Shown here in pieces: positions 25,864 to 35,108 of a stretch of 64,000 bases of DNA. Every line of letters begins with the position of its first letter. Position 1 is the stretch's first letter. The DNA lies in the NCBI GenBank assembly GCA_028285035.1, contig JANQQF010000011.1, positions 96,277-160,276 of the forward strand, in the 5' to 3' direction. The DNA comes from Phycisphaerae bacterium. GTDB taxonomy: Bacteria > Chloroflexota > Anaerolineae > 4572-78 > J111. The notes beneath the pieces were generated by a model. It was not told the DNA's origin. It made no database searches and saw only the letters and a program-made list of their open reading frames with translations. The translations under genes were made by a program, and so were the position numbers.

Positions 25864-26874
25864 TCATAAAACCTGCTCAAGTTTATCGGGTAAATCACCC
25901 TTTACCTGAAGACGTTCAATCGCTGCACGAGTTTGCTGCACACTTTCGTGGGGAATATCACCTTTCTGCTTTTGCAGCCGACACAGATCAAGCCACGCCT
26001 CAGCCTCTTCTCGAAGCGCACCCAACCCGTTAATCGATGTCAGATGGCTTTGCCGGGCCTCGATGGCTGCATCAAGGTCATCGAGCAATTCATAATAGGC
26101 CACCCGGATTGTCCAATAACGCATTCCGAAAATCACATTGCACAGCGCTCGTACAGACTCGCTTTGGGCAAAACAATGTTTTGCTTGTTCCACGGCTCCT
26201 AGTTCTAGATGAGCTACGGCTTGCAATATCAGCCCTTCGACAATGTTGTCTTGGCTCTGGTTGTCCCGGCCCAGTTTCTCAGCTGTCTCAGCATGACTTA
26301 ACATTGCTGCCCAATCATTTTGCAGAAAAGCCAAATAGGACAAGTAAATATGAGCATTTGAGCCGTGATGTGAGTTATCTGCTTTACTCAGATAGCTTTG
26401 CGAGGCCAACATTGCGGCGTTGATGTCCCCTCGTCTTAATTCAAACATAGCTCGTTCGCCGGCAAGACATTGCGTGCATTGGGACTCTGGTGGTGCCTCT
26501 TTTTGCATATGATCCAAAGCCGTCTCAATGGTTTCCTGATAGCTCACCGGATCAGTGCCAACGTGCGCGGCGATCAAATCTTGATACAAGCAAATGCGGG
26601 TGCTCCATCCTTGGTAGTGCGGCTTACGGGCTTCAACCGCAGATTGTACAGCCAAAGGCAAGCCCTTAACATAGTCACGTTTTTTGAAGATAATGGTTTG
26701 GGCCAACCAATGGCGAGACTCCATCCGCCACAGATCTTGACCCAATTGTTCAGCAATATTAATCGCCTCCTCAAGCATAGCAATCACTCGGTCAGGATCG
26801 CTATCAAAGTAGTGATGCCACTCCCAATGCAATTCAAAATAACGGTTTTCTAGGGCTTCTTGATCATCATTCAT
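25864..26874 (-). CDS. Helical-repeat (TPR-like) protein, tandem paralogue B
   Basis: 336 residues, predicted all-helical and soluble, with degenerate TPR-like repeats (DPDRVIAMLEEAINIAEQLG, HIYLSYLAFLQNDWAAMLSH). It is about half identical over its whole length to the next gene upstream (26913-27923), sharing ESRHWLAQ..KKRD..KGLPL.VQSA.EAR and CLYQDLIAA. Both sit behind an Hsp90 homologue, so they may act as its co-chaperones or clients. That role is inferred only from position. Confidence 0.75.
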   Translation of the reverse strand: MNDDQEALENRYFELHWEWHHYFDSDPDRVIAMLEEAINIAEQLGQDLWRMESRHWLAQTIIFKKRDYVKGLPLAVQSAVEARKPHYQGWSTRICLYQDLIAAHVGTDPVSYQETIETALDHMQKEAPPESQCTQCLAGERAMFELRRGDINAAMLASQSYLSKADNSHHGSNAHIYLSYLAFLQNDWAAMLSHAETAEKLGRDNQSQDNIVEGLILQAVAHLELGAVEQAKHCFAQSESVRALCNVIFGMRYWTIRVAYYELLDDLDAAIEARQSHLTSINGLGALREEAEAWLDLCRLQKQKGDIPHESVQQTRAAIERLQVKGDLPDKLEQVL

Positions 26875-26912
26875 TTTTGATTTGGCCTCCTACCAGCTCA
26901 AGTTCATTGATT

Positions 26913-27923
26913 TTAGTGAAGTAACTGCTCTAACCTTCCAGGTAAGCCCCCCTTCGTTTGAAGACGTTCAATCGCAGTTCGCGTTTGTTCTAATGTTTCA
27001 AGATGGATATCACCCTGTTGCTTTTGCAATCGACACAAATCAAGCCAGGCTTCAGCCTCTTCCCGAAGTGCGCCTAGTCCTGCAATTGTGTTGAGATGCG
27101 TTTGTCGCGCAGTAATGGCTGCGTCTAGGTCACCGGAAAATTCGTAATACATCACCCGGCCAGTCCAATATTGCATACCGAAAGTTACCCCACACAACTC
27201 TCGTTCGGCTTCGCTTTGCAAAAAGAGACTGTGCCCCTTTTCAATATCTCCAAGTTTGAGATGCGCGACCGCTTGCCACACCAACGCTTTAACTAAATTG
27301 TTTACATGGTGAGGACGGCTCACTTTTTCTGCTGCTTCGGCATGTCTCAGGACGGCTGCCCAATCATCTTCCAAAAATGCAATATACATCAAGTGAATTT
27401 GAGCATATGAATGGTGGTAATCGGTGTTAGCGTTACTCAAGTAGGTTTGTCCAACCAATTTTGCCGCATTAAGATTACCTCGATTTAACTCGAATGAGGT
27501 TCGCTCACCAAAGAGACAATGAAAGCATTGTGATGATGGCGGGGCCTCAGCCTGCATTCGATCCAACGCTACTTCAATGGCCTCGGCGTGAGTCAAAGCA
27601 TCTACCCCAATATAAGCGGCAATCAGGTCTTGATAGAGACAAATTCGGGTAGTCCAGTCTTTATACATCGGGTGCCGTGCCTCGGTAGCGGATTGAACCG
27701 TTAGGGGCAACCCTTTTGTAAAATCACGCTTCTTCAAAACCAACACCTGAGCCAACCAATGACGAGCCTCCATCTCCCAATAAGGCTCCTCTAGGGTTTT
27801 GGCAATACCAATTGCTTCCTCGATCATCGCAATAGCTCGATCAGGATCAGTGTTAAAATGATCATCCCAATTCCACCACAATAAGCGGTATCGTTCTTCC
27901 AATTTGCCTTCTTCGTCACTCAT
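26913..27923 (-). CDS. Helical-repeat (TPR-like) protein, tandem paralogue A
   Basis: 336 residues, the same length and organisation as its neighbour at 25864-26874. Shared blocks include DPDRAIAMIEEAIGIAKTL, STR/TTRICLYQDLIAA and LREEAEAWLDLCRLQKQ. Its start overlaps the stop of the Hsp90-like gene by four bases (ATGA-type), so it is translationally coupled to the chaperone. Divergence between the paralogues is spread along the length, implying an old duplication with both copies retained. Confidence 0.75.
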   Translation of the reverse strand: MSDEEGKLEERYRLLWWNWDDHFNTDPDRAIAMIEEAIGIAKTLEEPYWEMEARHWLAQVLVLKKRDFTKGLPLTVQSATEARHPMYKDWTTRICLYQDLIAAYIGVDALTHAEAIEVALDRMQAEAPPSSQCFHCLFGERTSFELNRGNLNAAKLVGQTYLSNANTDYHHSYAQIHLMYIAFLEDDWAAVLRHAEAAEKVSRPHHVNNLVKALVWQAVAHLKLGDIEKGHSLFLQSEAERELCGVTFGMQYWTGRVMYYEFSGDLDAAITARQTHLNTIAGLGALREEAEAWLDLCRLQKQQGDIHLETLEQTRTAIERLQTKGGLPGRLEQLLH

Positions 27924-29746
27924 TCGATCAATTCTCCTATAGCACTGGTCAGCGATGAAAATGCATCTGTGGCCATGGATGCGGTCATTGTTTTACCCGA
28001 GAATAATCGAGCAATTTGATACAACAGGTCAATGGCAATTTGCTGATTTCGCTCGGAAATGTTTGGATCAGACAATTGAATAACAAACGGACAACTCGCG
28101 TTCAAGAAAAGTGTGCCTTGATCCCCTTCTTGCTTTGGTCGCGTCCCCATAAACGAGGACACTAATCCAGAAATCGCTGGATCAAGTTCGTCATTCTCTA
28201 TGGCAATATGCACATCCTGCCACTTTTCGGCATCCTTGGGATGGATCATCAGGGCCGGGATTTGAGAGGGTTCAAAAGCTGCCACCTTAACCGGAATGCC
28301 TAGCCGTTCTGAGGCAGCCAGTAGATCGATGAATTCATTAGAAGTAGCCTCTTTGAATAATTTGGTCGGTTCTTCATCAAGGGGAATCAATTCCAACTCC
28401 TCTTGATGCTCTTCCGCAAACTTTGCCAAGAAAGGGCGAACTGCAAACCAAACAGCCTCAATCACTGGATATGAGTTCCCTTCCGCCAGTACCTTTTCCT
28501 GTAACGATTTAATTTCGTGGGTGACGTAGTATAATTTCCCATCTGTCAGTTTTAGATAATCCGGCAACGTCATTTCCCCCTGTGAAGTACGAAAGGTTAG
28601 AATGTTTGCCACCTGATTAAAGAATTCATCATCCTGCACCGCCCACCCCGTCATCACATCGGCGTGCCCACGTACAATACGTTGCCACAATTGAGGTTTT
28701 TGCTGTTGAATTTGATGCATAGCTGCACTGAGCTGCTTGCCCAGAGCTTGTCGGACCAGCGTAAAGTTCTCGTCACGCCGCACCGACTCTCGTGAGGCTG
28801 TTGGGTGCAAAAATGGCGACTCAACCAAACCCCGCACAAATTTGGCCCAGGGTGGCAACAACTCCTGCTCAGTATCTGTGATAAACATGCCCCGGATATA
28901 AACGTGTAAATCGCCATATTCTCGAATCGAAGTGATGGTTGAATCAGGGATAAAAAGAAAGCCCTGCAACGGTGTCTCAATTGTATCCCCGTGAGAGACT
29001 ATCTCGATATGATCCTGTAAAGGAATGATGGCCAGCGGCGGTGGCATTTGAAATTCTCGCTCAATAAAGTGGCGCAGTGCATATTCTTGGTCAATATGCT
29101 TCCAAGGGGCCTTCATCTCATTCTCAGGCTGTGTCTGACCGTTGAGATAAATTGGAATTGGTAGAAAATTGGCAAACTGACGAATTTTCTGGCTTAGGAT
29201 TTTCGCTTCAGTCAGAAAGCTAGCTTCAGCCCGGACATTCAAAATAATCGTCGTGCCTCGCTTTTCTCGATTGCCTGCTTCAACAGTGAATGAGTCACCT
29301 CCACCGGCCATCAAGCGCAAAGCCTCACTATCAGGTTGCCAGGACTTTGTTTCCACCACCACTTCGTTGGCTAACATAAACGCGCTCAGGAAACCAAATC
29401 CAAACTGGCCAATCAACTCCTGCCCCGCCTCAGGCTCAAATAGCTCAAGATGAGATCGTAATTCACGAGTGTAGCTGCGCCCGATGGTGGTCAGATACGT
29501 TTCAAGCTCCTCATACGTCAAGCCAGAACCATTGTCATGCACCGTCAAGGTGTTAGCCTCAATCTCGATTTCAATACGTGGTCCATAATTCTCAGGCTTA
29601 GCTTCAACGACAAAGCGAGTACAGCTATCATGCGCATTTTGGATTAACTCACGTAATCCAACGGAAGGATTGGCATAAAGACTTCCGGCTAACACCTCCA
29701 ACAAGCCATCCATATTGAGCTTAAATTGTCCTTGTGATTTTGTCAT
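27920..29746 (-). CDS. Hsp90-family ATPase (HtpG-like)
   Basis: 608 residues with an N-terminal GHKL ATPase: N box ELIQNAHDS, G1 DNGSGLTYEEL, TIGRS, and G2 GQFGFGFLSAF. The middle domain includes the catalytic-loop region around SRESVRRDENF; the C-terminal part holds GTLFLNASCPFVIQL. This is the HtpG domain order. Sequence drift from canonical HtpG (ELIQNAHDS versus ELISNASDA) and the co-operonic TPR-like proteins suggest a specialised paralogue rather than the housekeeping chaperone. Confidence 0.85.
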   Translation of the reverse strand: MTKSQGQFKLNMDGLLEVLAGSLYANPSVGLRELIQNAHDSCTRFVVEAKPENYGPRIEIEIEANTLTVHDNGSGLTYEELETYLTTIGRSYTRELRSHLELFEPEAGQELIGQFGFGFLSAFMLANEVVVETKSWQPDSEALRLMAGGGDSFTVEAGNREKRGTTIILNVRAEASFLTEAKILSQKIRQFANFLPIPIYLNGQTQPENEMKAPWKHIDQEYALRHFIEREFQMPPPLAIIPLQDHIEIVSHGDTIETPLQGFLFIPDSTITSIREYGDLHVYIRGMFITDTEQELLPPWAKFVRGLVESPFLHPTASRESVRRDENFTLVRQALGKQLSAAMHQIQQQKPQLWQRIVRGHADVMTGWAVQDDEFFNQVANILTFRTSQGEMTLPDYLKLTDGKLYYVTHEIKSLQEKVLAEGNSYPVIEAVWFAVRPFLAKFAEEHQEELELIPLDEEPTKLFKEATSNEFIDLLAASERLGIPVKVAAFEPSQIPALMIHPKDAEKWQDVHIAIENDELDPAISGLVSSFMGTRPKQEGDQGTLFLNASCPFVIQLSDPNISERNQQIAIDLLYQIARLFSGKTMTASMATDAFSSLTSAIGELIE

Positions 29747-29822
29747 GGTTTCCTGCTACTTTATATGATTTCATGATTGTATTTGGGTCAAATTCACTGA
29801 AATTATACCTAAAAATGATGAT

Positions 29823-29878
29823 AAAGTGAAAAGGCAAAATCTTTCACACCCACACCCAAATTGACGAATTTTCACTTT
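29823..29878. promoter_or_regulatory. Inverted repeat between divergent Hsp90 and methyltransferase genes
   Basis: AAAGTGAAAA (29823-29832) and TTTTCACTTT (29869-29878) are perfect complements 36 bases apart within the 172-base divergent promoter region. It could be a regulator binding pair shared by both directions. Confidence 0.35.
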
Positions 29879-29918
29879 AGTCATAACATCAAATGCTACC
29901 TTATTTTGGAAATTGTGT

Positions 29919-31055
29919 ATGGAAAAAATCACCCTTATCGCCACCTTGACCTTCGGGCTTGAAGCTGTGGTCAAGCGGGAATTACAAGCACTCGGCTTTG
30001 AGAATGTCAAAATATCCGAAGGCAAAGTCGAATTTGAAGCAACTTTAGCTGACATTCCGAAAGCAAATATTTGGCTACGGTCAGCCGACCGCGTCTTGCT
30101 CAAAATGGCTCAATTTGAGGCCATCACTTTTGATGACCTGTTCGAGCAAACCAAAGCATTGCCGTGGGAAGAATGGATCACCCAAGACGGTCAATTTACA
30201 GTAACAGGTAAGTCTGTAAAATCAACCTTGGGGAGTGTGCGGGCTTGTCAATCAATTGTAAAAAAGGCGGTGGTTGAGCGGCTAAAAACAGCCTATAACA
30301 CCGATTGGTTTGAGGAGACTGGTCCCGCATTCACTATTCAGATATCAATGCTTAAAGATATCGCCACCCTGACTATCGACACCTCTGGATCGGGTCTCCA
30401 TCGTCGTGGCTATCGTCAAGATGCCGGAGTGGCCCCAATCAAGGAGACAATAGCAGCCGCATTGGTTCAGCTTTCCTTCTGGAACAAAGACCGTCTCCTG
30501 ATCGATCCAATGTGTGGCTCAGGCACAATTTTGATTGAAGCCGCCCTTATTGCCCGGAATATTGCCCCCGGCCTCAATCGTGAGTTCGCCTCTGAACAGT
30601 GGCCTAATATTCCAAACCACATTTGGCGAAACACAAAACGAGCGGCGCGTAAAGCAATCATCAAAGAGGGGAGCCCTCAGTTACAAGGCTCTGATATCGA
30701 TGAGTATGGTATTCTCGCCGCCAAGGCAAACGCTAAACGGGCGGGGGTGGCTGATGATATCACATTTGAGGCAAAAGACATTCGCGATTTATGGATTGAC
30801 CAGCAGTATGGCATCATCATCACCAATATGCCTTACGGGATAAAGATCAGCGACTACAAAGAGCTCAACCAACTATATATCTCGATCAACAAAACATTTC
30901 GCAAGAAAAAAGGGTGGTCACTCTACATGTTAACGGCCGACAAAAAGTTCCCCGACTACTTCAAGCGCGCTCGGCCAGATCGCACCCGAAAATTATACAA
31001 TGGCAATATCGAGGTCAACTATTATCAATATTACGGCGAACGACCGCCAAGTTGA
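29919..31055 (+). CDS. THUMP-domain RNA guanine-N2 methyltransferase (RlmL/YpsC/TrmN type)
   Basis: 378 residues. The N-terminal THUMP/ferredoxin-like part (residues 1-160) precedes a Rossmann methyltransferase: SAM motif DPMCGSGTILIEAA, LQGSDIDEYG, FEAKDIRDL and the catalytic NMPYG, a variant of the usual NPPYG. It should methylate the N2 of a guanine in rRNA or tRNA. ATG 29919 is preferred over a TTG two codons upstream. Confidence 0.87.
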   Translation: MEKITLIATLTFGLEAVVKRELQALGFENVKISEGKVEFEATLADIPKANIWLRSADRVLLKMAQFEAITFDDLFEQTKALPWEEWITQDGQFTVTGKSVKSTLGSVRACQSIVKKAVVERLKTAYNTDWFEETGPAFTIQISMLKDIATLTIDTSGSGLHRRGYRQDAGVAPIKETIAAALVQLSFWNKDRLLIDPMCGSGTILIEAALIARNIAPGLNREFASEQWPNIPNHIWRNTKRAARKAIIKEGSPQLQGSDIDEYGILAAKANAKRAGVADDITFEAKDIRDLWIDQQYGIIITNMPYGIKISDYKELNQLYISINKTFRKKKGWSLYMLTADKKFPDYFKRARPDRTRKLYNGNIEVNYYQYYGERPPS

Positions 31056-31116
31056 TTATTGACACTTCATCAGCCTCCGCCTATAATCCGACCCGGTCAA
31101 AAGGGAAGCTACTTTT

Positions 31117-32190
31117 ATGCCTGACAAAGCAAAATCAACAATCAAACTAATCAAGCGTCTCTCTGCTGCCGTTGGCGTTGCTGGCTATGCAGGTGATAAT
31201 AATATTCAAGACCTGGTAAAAACCGAGTTAACGCCGCTGGTTGATGATATTAAACAAGATCATTTGGGCAGTGTTACGGGTGTCAAATGGGGTGATCAAG
31301 CCCCTTCAGATGATAATCGGCGCAAATTGATGATTGCCGCTCATCTAGATGAGATCGGCGCGATGGTCACCAAGATCGATGATGGGTTTATTCGATTTGA
31401 GCGCGTGGGCGGCTTGGACTATCGTCTGTTGCAGGGCCAAGAAGTTATGGTGCATGGGCGGCGTGATCTACTTGGTATCATCGGCTCAACCCCACCCCAC
31501 CTACTCCCCTTAAATGAGCACACAGACGAGATCAATATCACAAAAATGGTCATCGATGTTGGGCTGTCAACAAATCAGCTTCAGCCTTTAGTTGAGGTCG
31601 GCGATCTTATTTCCTTTGTCAAACCAGCCACTGAAATGAAAAATGGTTTGGTTAGTGGCAAAGCGATGGATAACCGGGCCTCAGTGGCGGCGATGATTGT
31701 TTGTTTGCAAGAATTAGCCAAGTTGCGATGCGAGTGGGATGTTTATGCCGTGGCCACGGCGGCTGAAGAAATCGGCGGTTATCTGGGAGCCTCTAGTCAA
31801 GCCTACACCATTCAGCCCGATGTGGCTGTTGTGATCGATGTAACCTTCGCCGATGTTGCTGAGTTTGACATCAAACTAGGCGGTGGCCCTGTCCTCACCT
31901 TGGGGCCAAGCAACCATCCTGTTTTGCGAAAACGATTAGTGGAGCTTTGTCAAGATTGGGGCTGGAGCTTCCAAACAGAAACAATGACCAGCGGCCTCGG
32001 CACTGATGCATATGCCATTGAGGTTAGCCGAGAAGGAGTTCCGACCATATTGATTTCTGTGCCCAGTCGTTACATGCATTCACCGATTGAGATGGTCGAT
32101 CCTAAAGATATTGAGCAGATTGGACGGTTGCTCGCTTTGTTTATTGCTAGTTTAGATGAGGCATTTGTTACATCGTTAGTCCCAGCGTAA
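31117..32190 (+). CDS. M42-family metalloaminopeptidase
   Basis: 357 residues. Di-metal ligands and catalytic residues are visible in order: AAHLDEIG, KAMDNRAS, catalytic Glu pair in TAAEEIGG, VIDVTF and the final His in YMHSP. The inserted PDZ-like domain (residues about 85-170) is typical of the glutamyl aminopeptidase/TET family. It releases N-terminal residues from peptides, usually as a large cytoplasmic assembly. Confidence 0.9.
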   Translation: MPDKAKSTIKLIKRLSAAVGVAGYAGDNNIQDLVKTELTPLVDDIKQDHLGSVTGVKWGDQAPSDDNRRKLMIAAHLDEIGAMVTKIDDGFIRFERVGGLDYRLLQGQEVMVHGRRDLLGIIGSTPPHLLPLNEHTDEINITKMVIDVGLSTNQLQPLVEVGDLISFVKPATEMKNGLVSGKAMDNRASVAAMIVCLQELAKLRCEWDVYAVATAAEEIGGYLGASSQAYTIQPDVAVVIDVTFADVAEFDIKLGGGPVLTLGPSNHPVLRKRLVELCQDWGWSFQTETMTSGLGTDAYAIEVSREGVPTILISVPSRYMHSPIEMVDPKDIEQIGRLLALFIASLDEAFVTSLVPA

Positions 32191-32273
32191 CAGCGGGACT
32201 CGGGAGATCGGAGGATTGTCTAACAATCCCGCCAAGCTCTAAATGAACCAACTATTTTCCTAGGAGAAATTTA

Positions 32274-33143
32274 ATGAGTGATGTAAAAATCGGTGTCATC
32301 GGTGGTAGTGGTCTGTACAAAATGGATGGCTTGACCGATGTAGAAGAGATTGCCATTTCAACACCCTTTGGTGATCCATCGGATAAATATATTGTGGGGA
32401 CGCTTGATGGGCAACGGGTTGCCTTCCTGCCCCGGCACGGTCGCTATCATACCGTCAGCCCAACCGAACTCAACAGTCACGCCAACATCTGGGGCTTCAA
32501 AAGCCTTGGTGTGAAATACATCATTGCAGCCAATGCCTGTGGTAGCCTACAAGAACAATACCCGCCACGACACATTGTCATTCCCGACCAATTGGTTGAC
32601 CGCACCCGTCTCCGGGATTTAAGCTACTACGTCGGCGGTGTTGTGGTTCATATGAGTGTGGCTGAACCATTTGAGCCTGGCTTATGCGAATTGCTCTACC
32701 AAGGTGTTAAAGAAACGGGCGCAAGTGTCGACAAAGGTGGTTCATTCGTCATTATCGAAGGCCCTCGTTTTAGCACAAAAGGTGAGAGCAAGATCTTCCG
32801 TAGCTGGGGCTGTGATATCATCGGAATGACTTCAATCCCTGAAGCTTTCTTGGCCCGCGAAGCCGAAATCGCTTATGCCAGTATGGCCCACGTCACCGAT
32901 TACGATGTTTGGCACGAGTCAGAAGAACCTGTCACCGTTGAAGCGGTCATCGCCAATCTTTCAGCCAATGTGGACATCGCCAAACAAGCCATCCGCAACA
33001 CCGTGGCTAAACTCGCTGATGAGCCGGATTGGCCCAGCCATCACGCCCTCGCCGATGCTATCATCAGCCGCCGCAAGCGAGAGTATGTCCCGGATGAAAC
33101 GTGGGAAAAGTTAGAGTTATTCATAGACAAGTATTTTGAATAG
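32274..33143 (+). CDS. mtnP: S-methyl-5'-thioadenosine phosphorylase
   Basis: 289 residues. Phosphorolysis of methylthioadenosine to adenine and methylthioribose-1-phosphate. Motifs GVIGGSGLY (phosphate site), FLPRHGRYH, AANACGSL, EGPRFSTKGES, GMTSIPEAFLAREA and VTDYDVW match MTAP, with the SIPE rather than the purine-nucleoside-phosphorylase pattern. Hexamer/trimer class not resolved. GGAG precedes the ATG and a terminator follows at 33187. Confidence 0.92.
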   Translation: MSDVKIGVIGGSGLYKMDGLTDVEEIAISTPFGDPSDKYIVGTLDGQRVAFLPRHGRYHTVSPTELNSHANIWGFKSLGVKYIIAANACGSLQEQYPPRHIVIPDQLVDRTRLRDLSYYVGGVVVHMSVAEPFEPGLCELLYQGVKETGASVDKGGSFVIIEGPRFSTKGESKIFRSWGCDIIGMTSIPEAFLAREAEIAYASMAHVTDYDVWHESEEPVTVEAVIANLSANVDIAKQAIRNTVAKLADEPDWPSHHALADAIISRRKREYVPDETWEKLELFIDKYFE

Positions 33144-33186
33144 AAATCGTATTTGGGCCATAGATTGTCATCTACGGTCAGATTAT

Positions 33187-33221
33187 TAAAACTCGACATT
33201 TCAATGTGTCGAGTTTTTTTA
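33187..33221 (+). terminator. Rho-independent terminator after mtnP
   Basis: AAACTCGACA / TGTCGAGTTT stem with an eight-base loop and a run of seven Ts. Confidence 0.9.
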
Positions 33222-33284
33222 TTTTCACTCCCCTTACTTTATGCTACAATTCCCGCTTATCATTTCCAATGGAGATTCTATTCT

Positions 33285-34676
33285 ATGTCATTCCCCAAAA
33301 TCGTCATCGTTGGCGCAGGAAGCGCTATTTTTGGCCTTAACTCGATTGCTAGCTTAATGAACAGTGAACGTTTAAAAGGGAGTCATCTGGCTCTGGTAGA
33401 TCGCAACGCTGAAACGTTGGCAATTATGGCTCGGCTGGCTGAGCGCCTCAATCGCGAGTGGCAGGCTGAGATGAGCATTACCACCCACACCCACCACAGC
33501 GAGGCCCTCCCTGATGCACATTTTGTCGCCTCGGCCATTGAAATACCGCCTCGTGAAAAGCTATGGCAATCTGATTATGAACTCACCCTCAAATATGGAG
33601 TCCAGCAACCTTACGCGGAAAACGGCGGCCCAGGTGGGTTTGCTCACGCGGCCCGAAATACTGGACCTGTTTTGGAAATCGTGCGGGATATGGAATGGCT
33701 ATGTCCTGAAGCTTATTTTATTAACTACACGAACCCAATGATTCGCATCTGTGATTTGGTGGCTCGTTACACCAACATCAAAATCATTGGCCTATGTCAC
33801 CAACTTGTGACCGGGTATGGAATCGTGGGCTATATTTTGGCCAAGGATTTGGGTTTTGAGGTGCCCGAGATTGTTACGGGTGCCCACTCTGCCCCAGACG
33901 GGGCTGGTGCCCTGCAAATGGTTGCCCACCAGGCCTTGGAGCGCCTCGACATCGTAGCGGCTGGCCTCAATCACTTTAGCTGGATGCTCAGCTTGCACGA
34001 CAAACAAACGGGCGAGGATTTATACCCGCTCTTTGCTGAGCGATGGGCGAACTTTGATCCAAATTTTGAGCCGTTAACCCGACGGGTCTACAATGCCTTT
34101 GGTTATTTCCCCATTCCCGGCGATCAACACATGTGTGAATATCTGCCGTGGTTGAGTGATTTCCAGACCAAGCCGTGGGAAAAGTACGATATCAAACTGT
34201 ATGATTGGGCGGAACGGGCTGGTCAGCGCGATGATCAACACGCTGAAATCGCCAAGATGGGGGCTGGTGAGGGTGAGATTGAGCACTTACGCCATCTTGA
34301 TAGCGAGGGCTTGGTCGAAATCATTGAGAATGTTGTTGGCGCAAGCACCCATTATCATTTGGCGGTCAATGTTCCTAATCAAGGGTACATTTCAAATTTA
34401 CCGGAGGGATGCATCGTCGAGGTGCCAGCCATTGTCAATGGGCACGGCATATATGGTCTGGGCATCGGCGAGCTTCCAGAGGGTATCGCCGAGCTGTGTC
34501 GCCGCGAATTAACTGTGGCTCGACTGAGCGTAGATGCCGCCGTTCACGGCGACCGCCAAACGGCCCTACAATGTTTGCTCCTTGATCCAGTCATCACCGA
34601 CTTAGACGTCGCTCAACAAATTCTGGATGATTACCTAGAGACCTACCGAGAATATTTGCCGCAATTTTGGGACTAA
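33285..34676 (+). CDS. Glycoside hydrolase family 4 (NAD/Mn-dependent alpha-galactosidase-like)
   Basis: 463 residues. GH4 enzymes use NAD+ and Mn2+ in an oxidation-elimination mechanism. The N-terminal Rossmann motif VIVGAGSAIFG, ALVDRNAE, the substrate loop INYTNPMIR and the metal cysteine/histidine in GLCHQ are present; HYHLAVNVPNQG-like sequence lies near the C-terminus. ATG 33285 with GGAG at 33271 is chosen over an upstream in-frame start. Probably hydrolyses alpha-galactosides or glucuronides. Confidence 0.88.
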   Translation: MSFPKIVIVGAGSAIFGLNSIASLMNSERLKGSHLALVDRNAETLAIMARLAERLNREWQAEMSITTHTHHSEALPDAHFVASAIEIPPREKLWQSDYELTLKYGVQQPYAENGGPGGFAHAARNTGPVLEIVRDMEWLCPEAYFINYTNPMIRICDLVARYTNIKIIGLCHQLVTGYGIVGYILAKDLGFEVPEIVTGAHSAPDGAGALQMVAHQALERLDIVAAGLNHFSWMLSLHDKQTGEDLYPLFAERWANFDPNFEPLTRRVYNAFGYFPIPGDQHMCEYLPWLSDFQTKPWEKYDIKLYDWAERAGQRDDQHAEIAKMGAGEGEIEHLRHLDSEGLVEIIENVVGASTHYHLAVNVPNQGYISNLPEGCIVEVPAIVNGHGIYGLGIGELPEGIAELCRRELTVARLSVDAAVHGDRQTALQCLLLDPVITDLDVAQQILDDYLETYREYLPQFWD

Positions 34677-34711
34677 ACCGAAAAAGTAACAGTTATTGGA
34701 TAAAAATCATT

Positions 34712-35107
34712 ATGATGAAAATGCTCAGCAAAATCCTTGTCGGTATTGTAGCTGTTGAACACATCTACATTTTAGTTTTAGAAATGTTTTTATGGACAAC
34801 GCCAAGAGCCTTGCGGGCGTTTGATATGACCCTAGAAGTTGCCGAAATCACTCAACCCTTGGCAGCTAATCAAGGGCTTTATAATGGTTTCCTAGCAGCC
34901 GGACTAATCTGGGGGCTACTACATCACAATAAAGCGTTTGGCAAACAGATACAGCTATTCTTTGTTTTGTGCGTCATTGTTGCCGCCATTTTCGGCGGGA
35001 TTACCGCCCAGCCATCGATCTTTATCATTCAAGGAGCACCCGCAATTCTTGCTCTAATCAGCATCTTACTCTGGCAAGGGTCATCATCAAATGAAGGTGG
35101 AGAATAA
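34712..35107 (+). CDS. DUF1304-family membrane protein
   Basis: 131 residues with four membrane helices. Family features are the N-terminal LVGIVAVEHIYILVLEMFLW, the centre NQGLYNGFLAAGLIWG and the third segment VIVAAIFGGITAQPSIFIIQGAPA. DUF1304 proteins are of unknown function. The ribosome site is weak. It ends one base before the aminotransferase ATG. Confidence 0.82.
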   Translation: MMKMLSKILVGIVAVEHIYILVLEMFLWTTPRALRAFDMTLEVAEITQPLAANQGLYNGFLAAGLIWGLLHHNKAFGKQIQLFFVLCVIVAAIFGGITAQPSIFIIQGAPAILALISILLWQGSSSNEGGE

Positions 35108-35108
35108 A

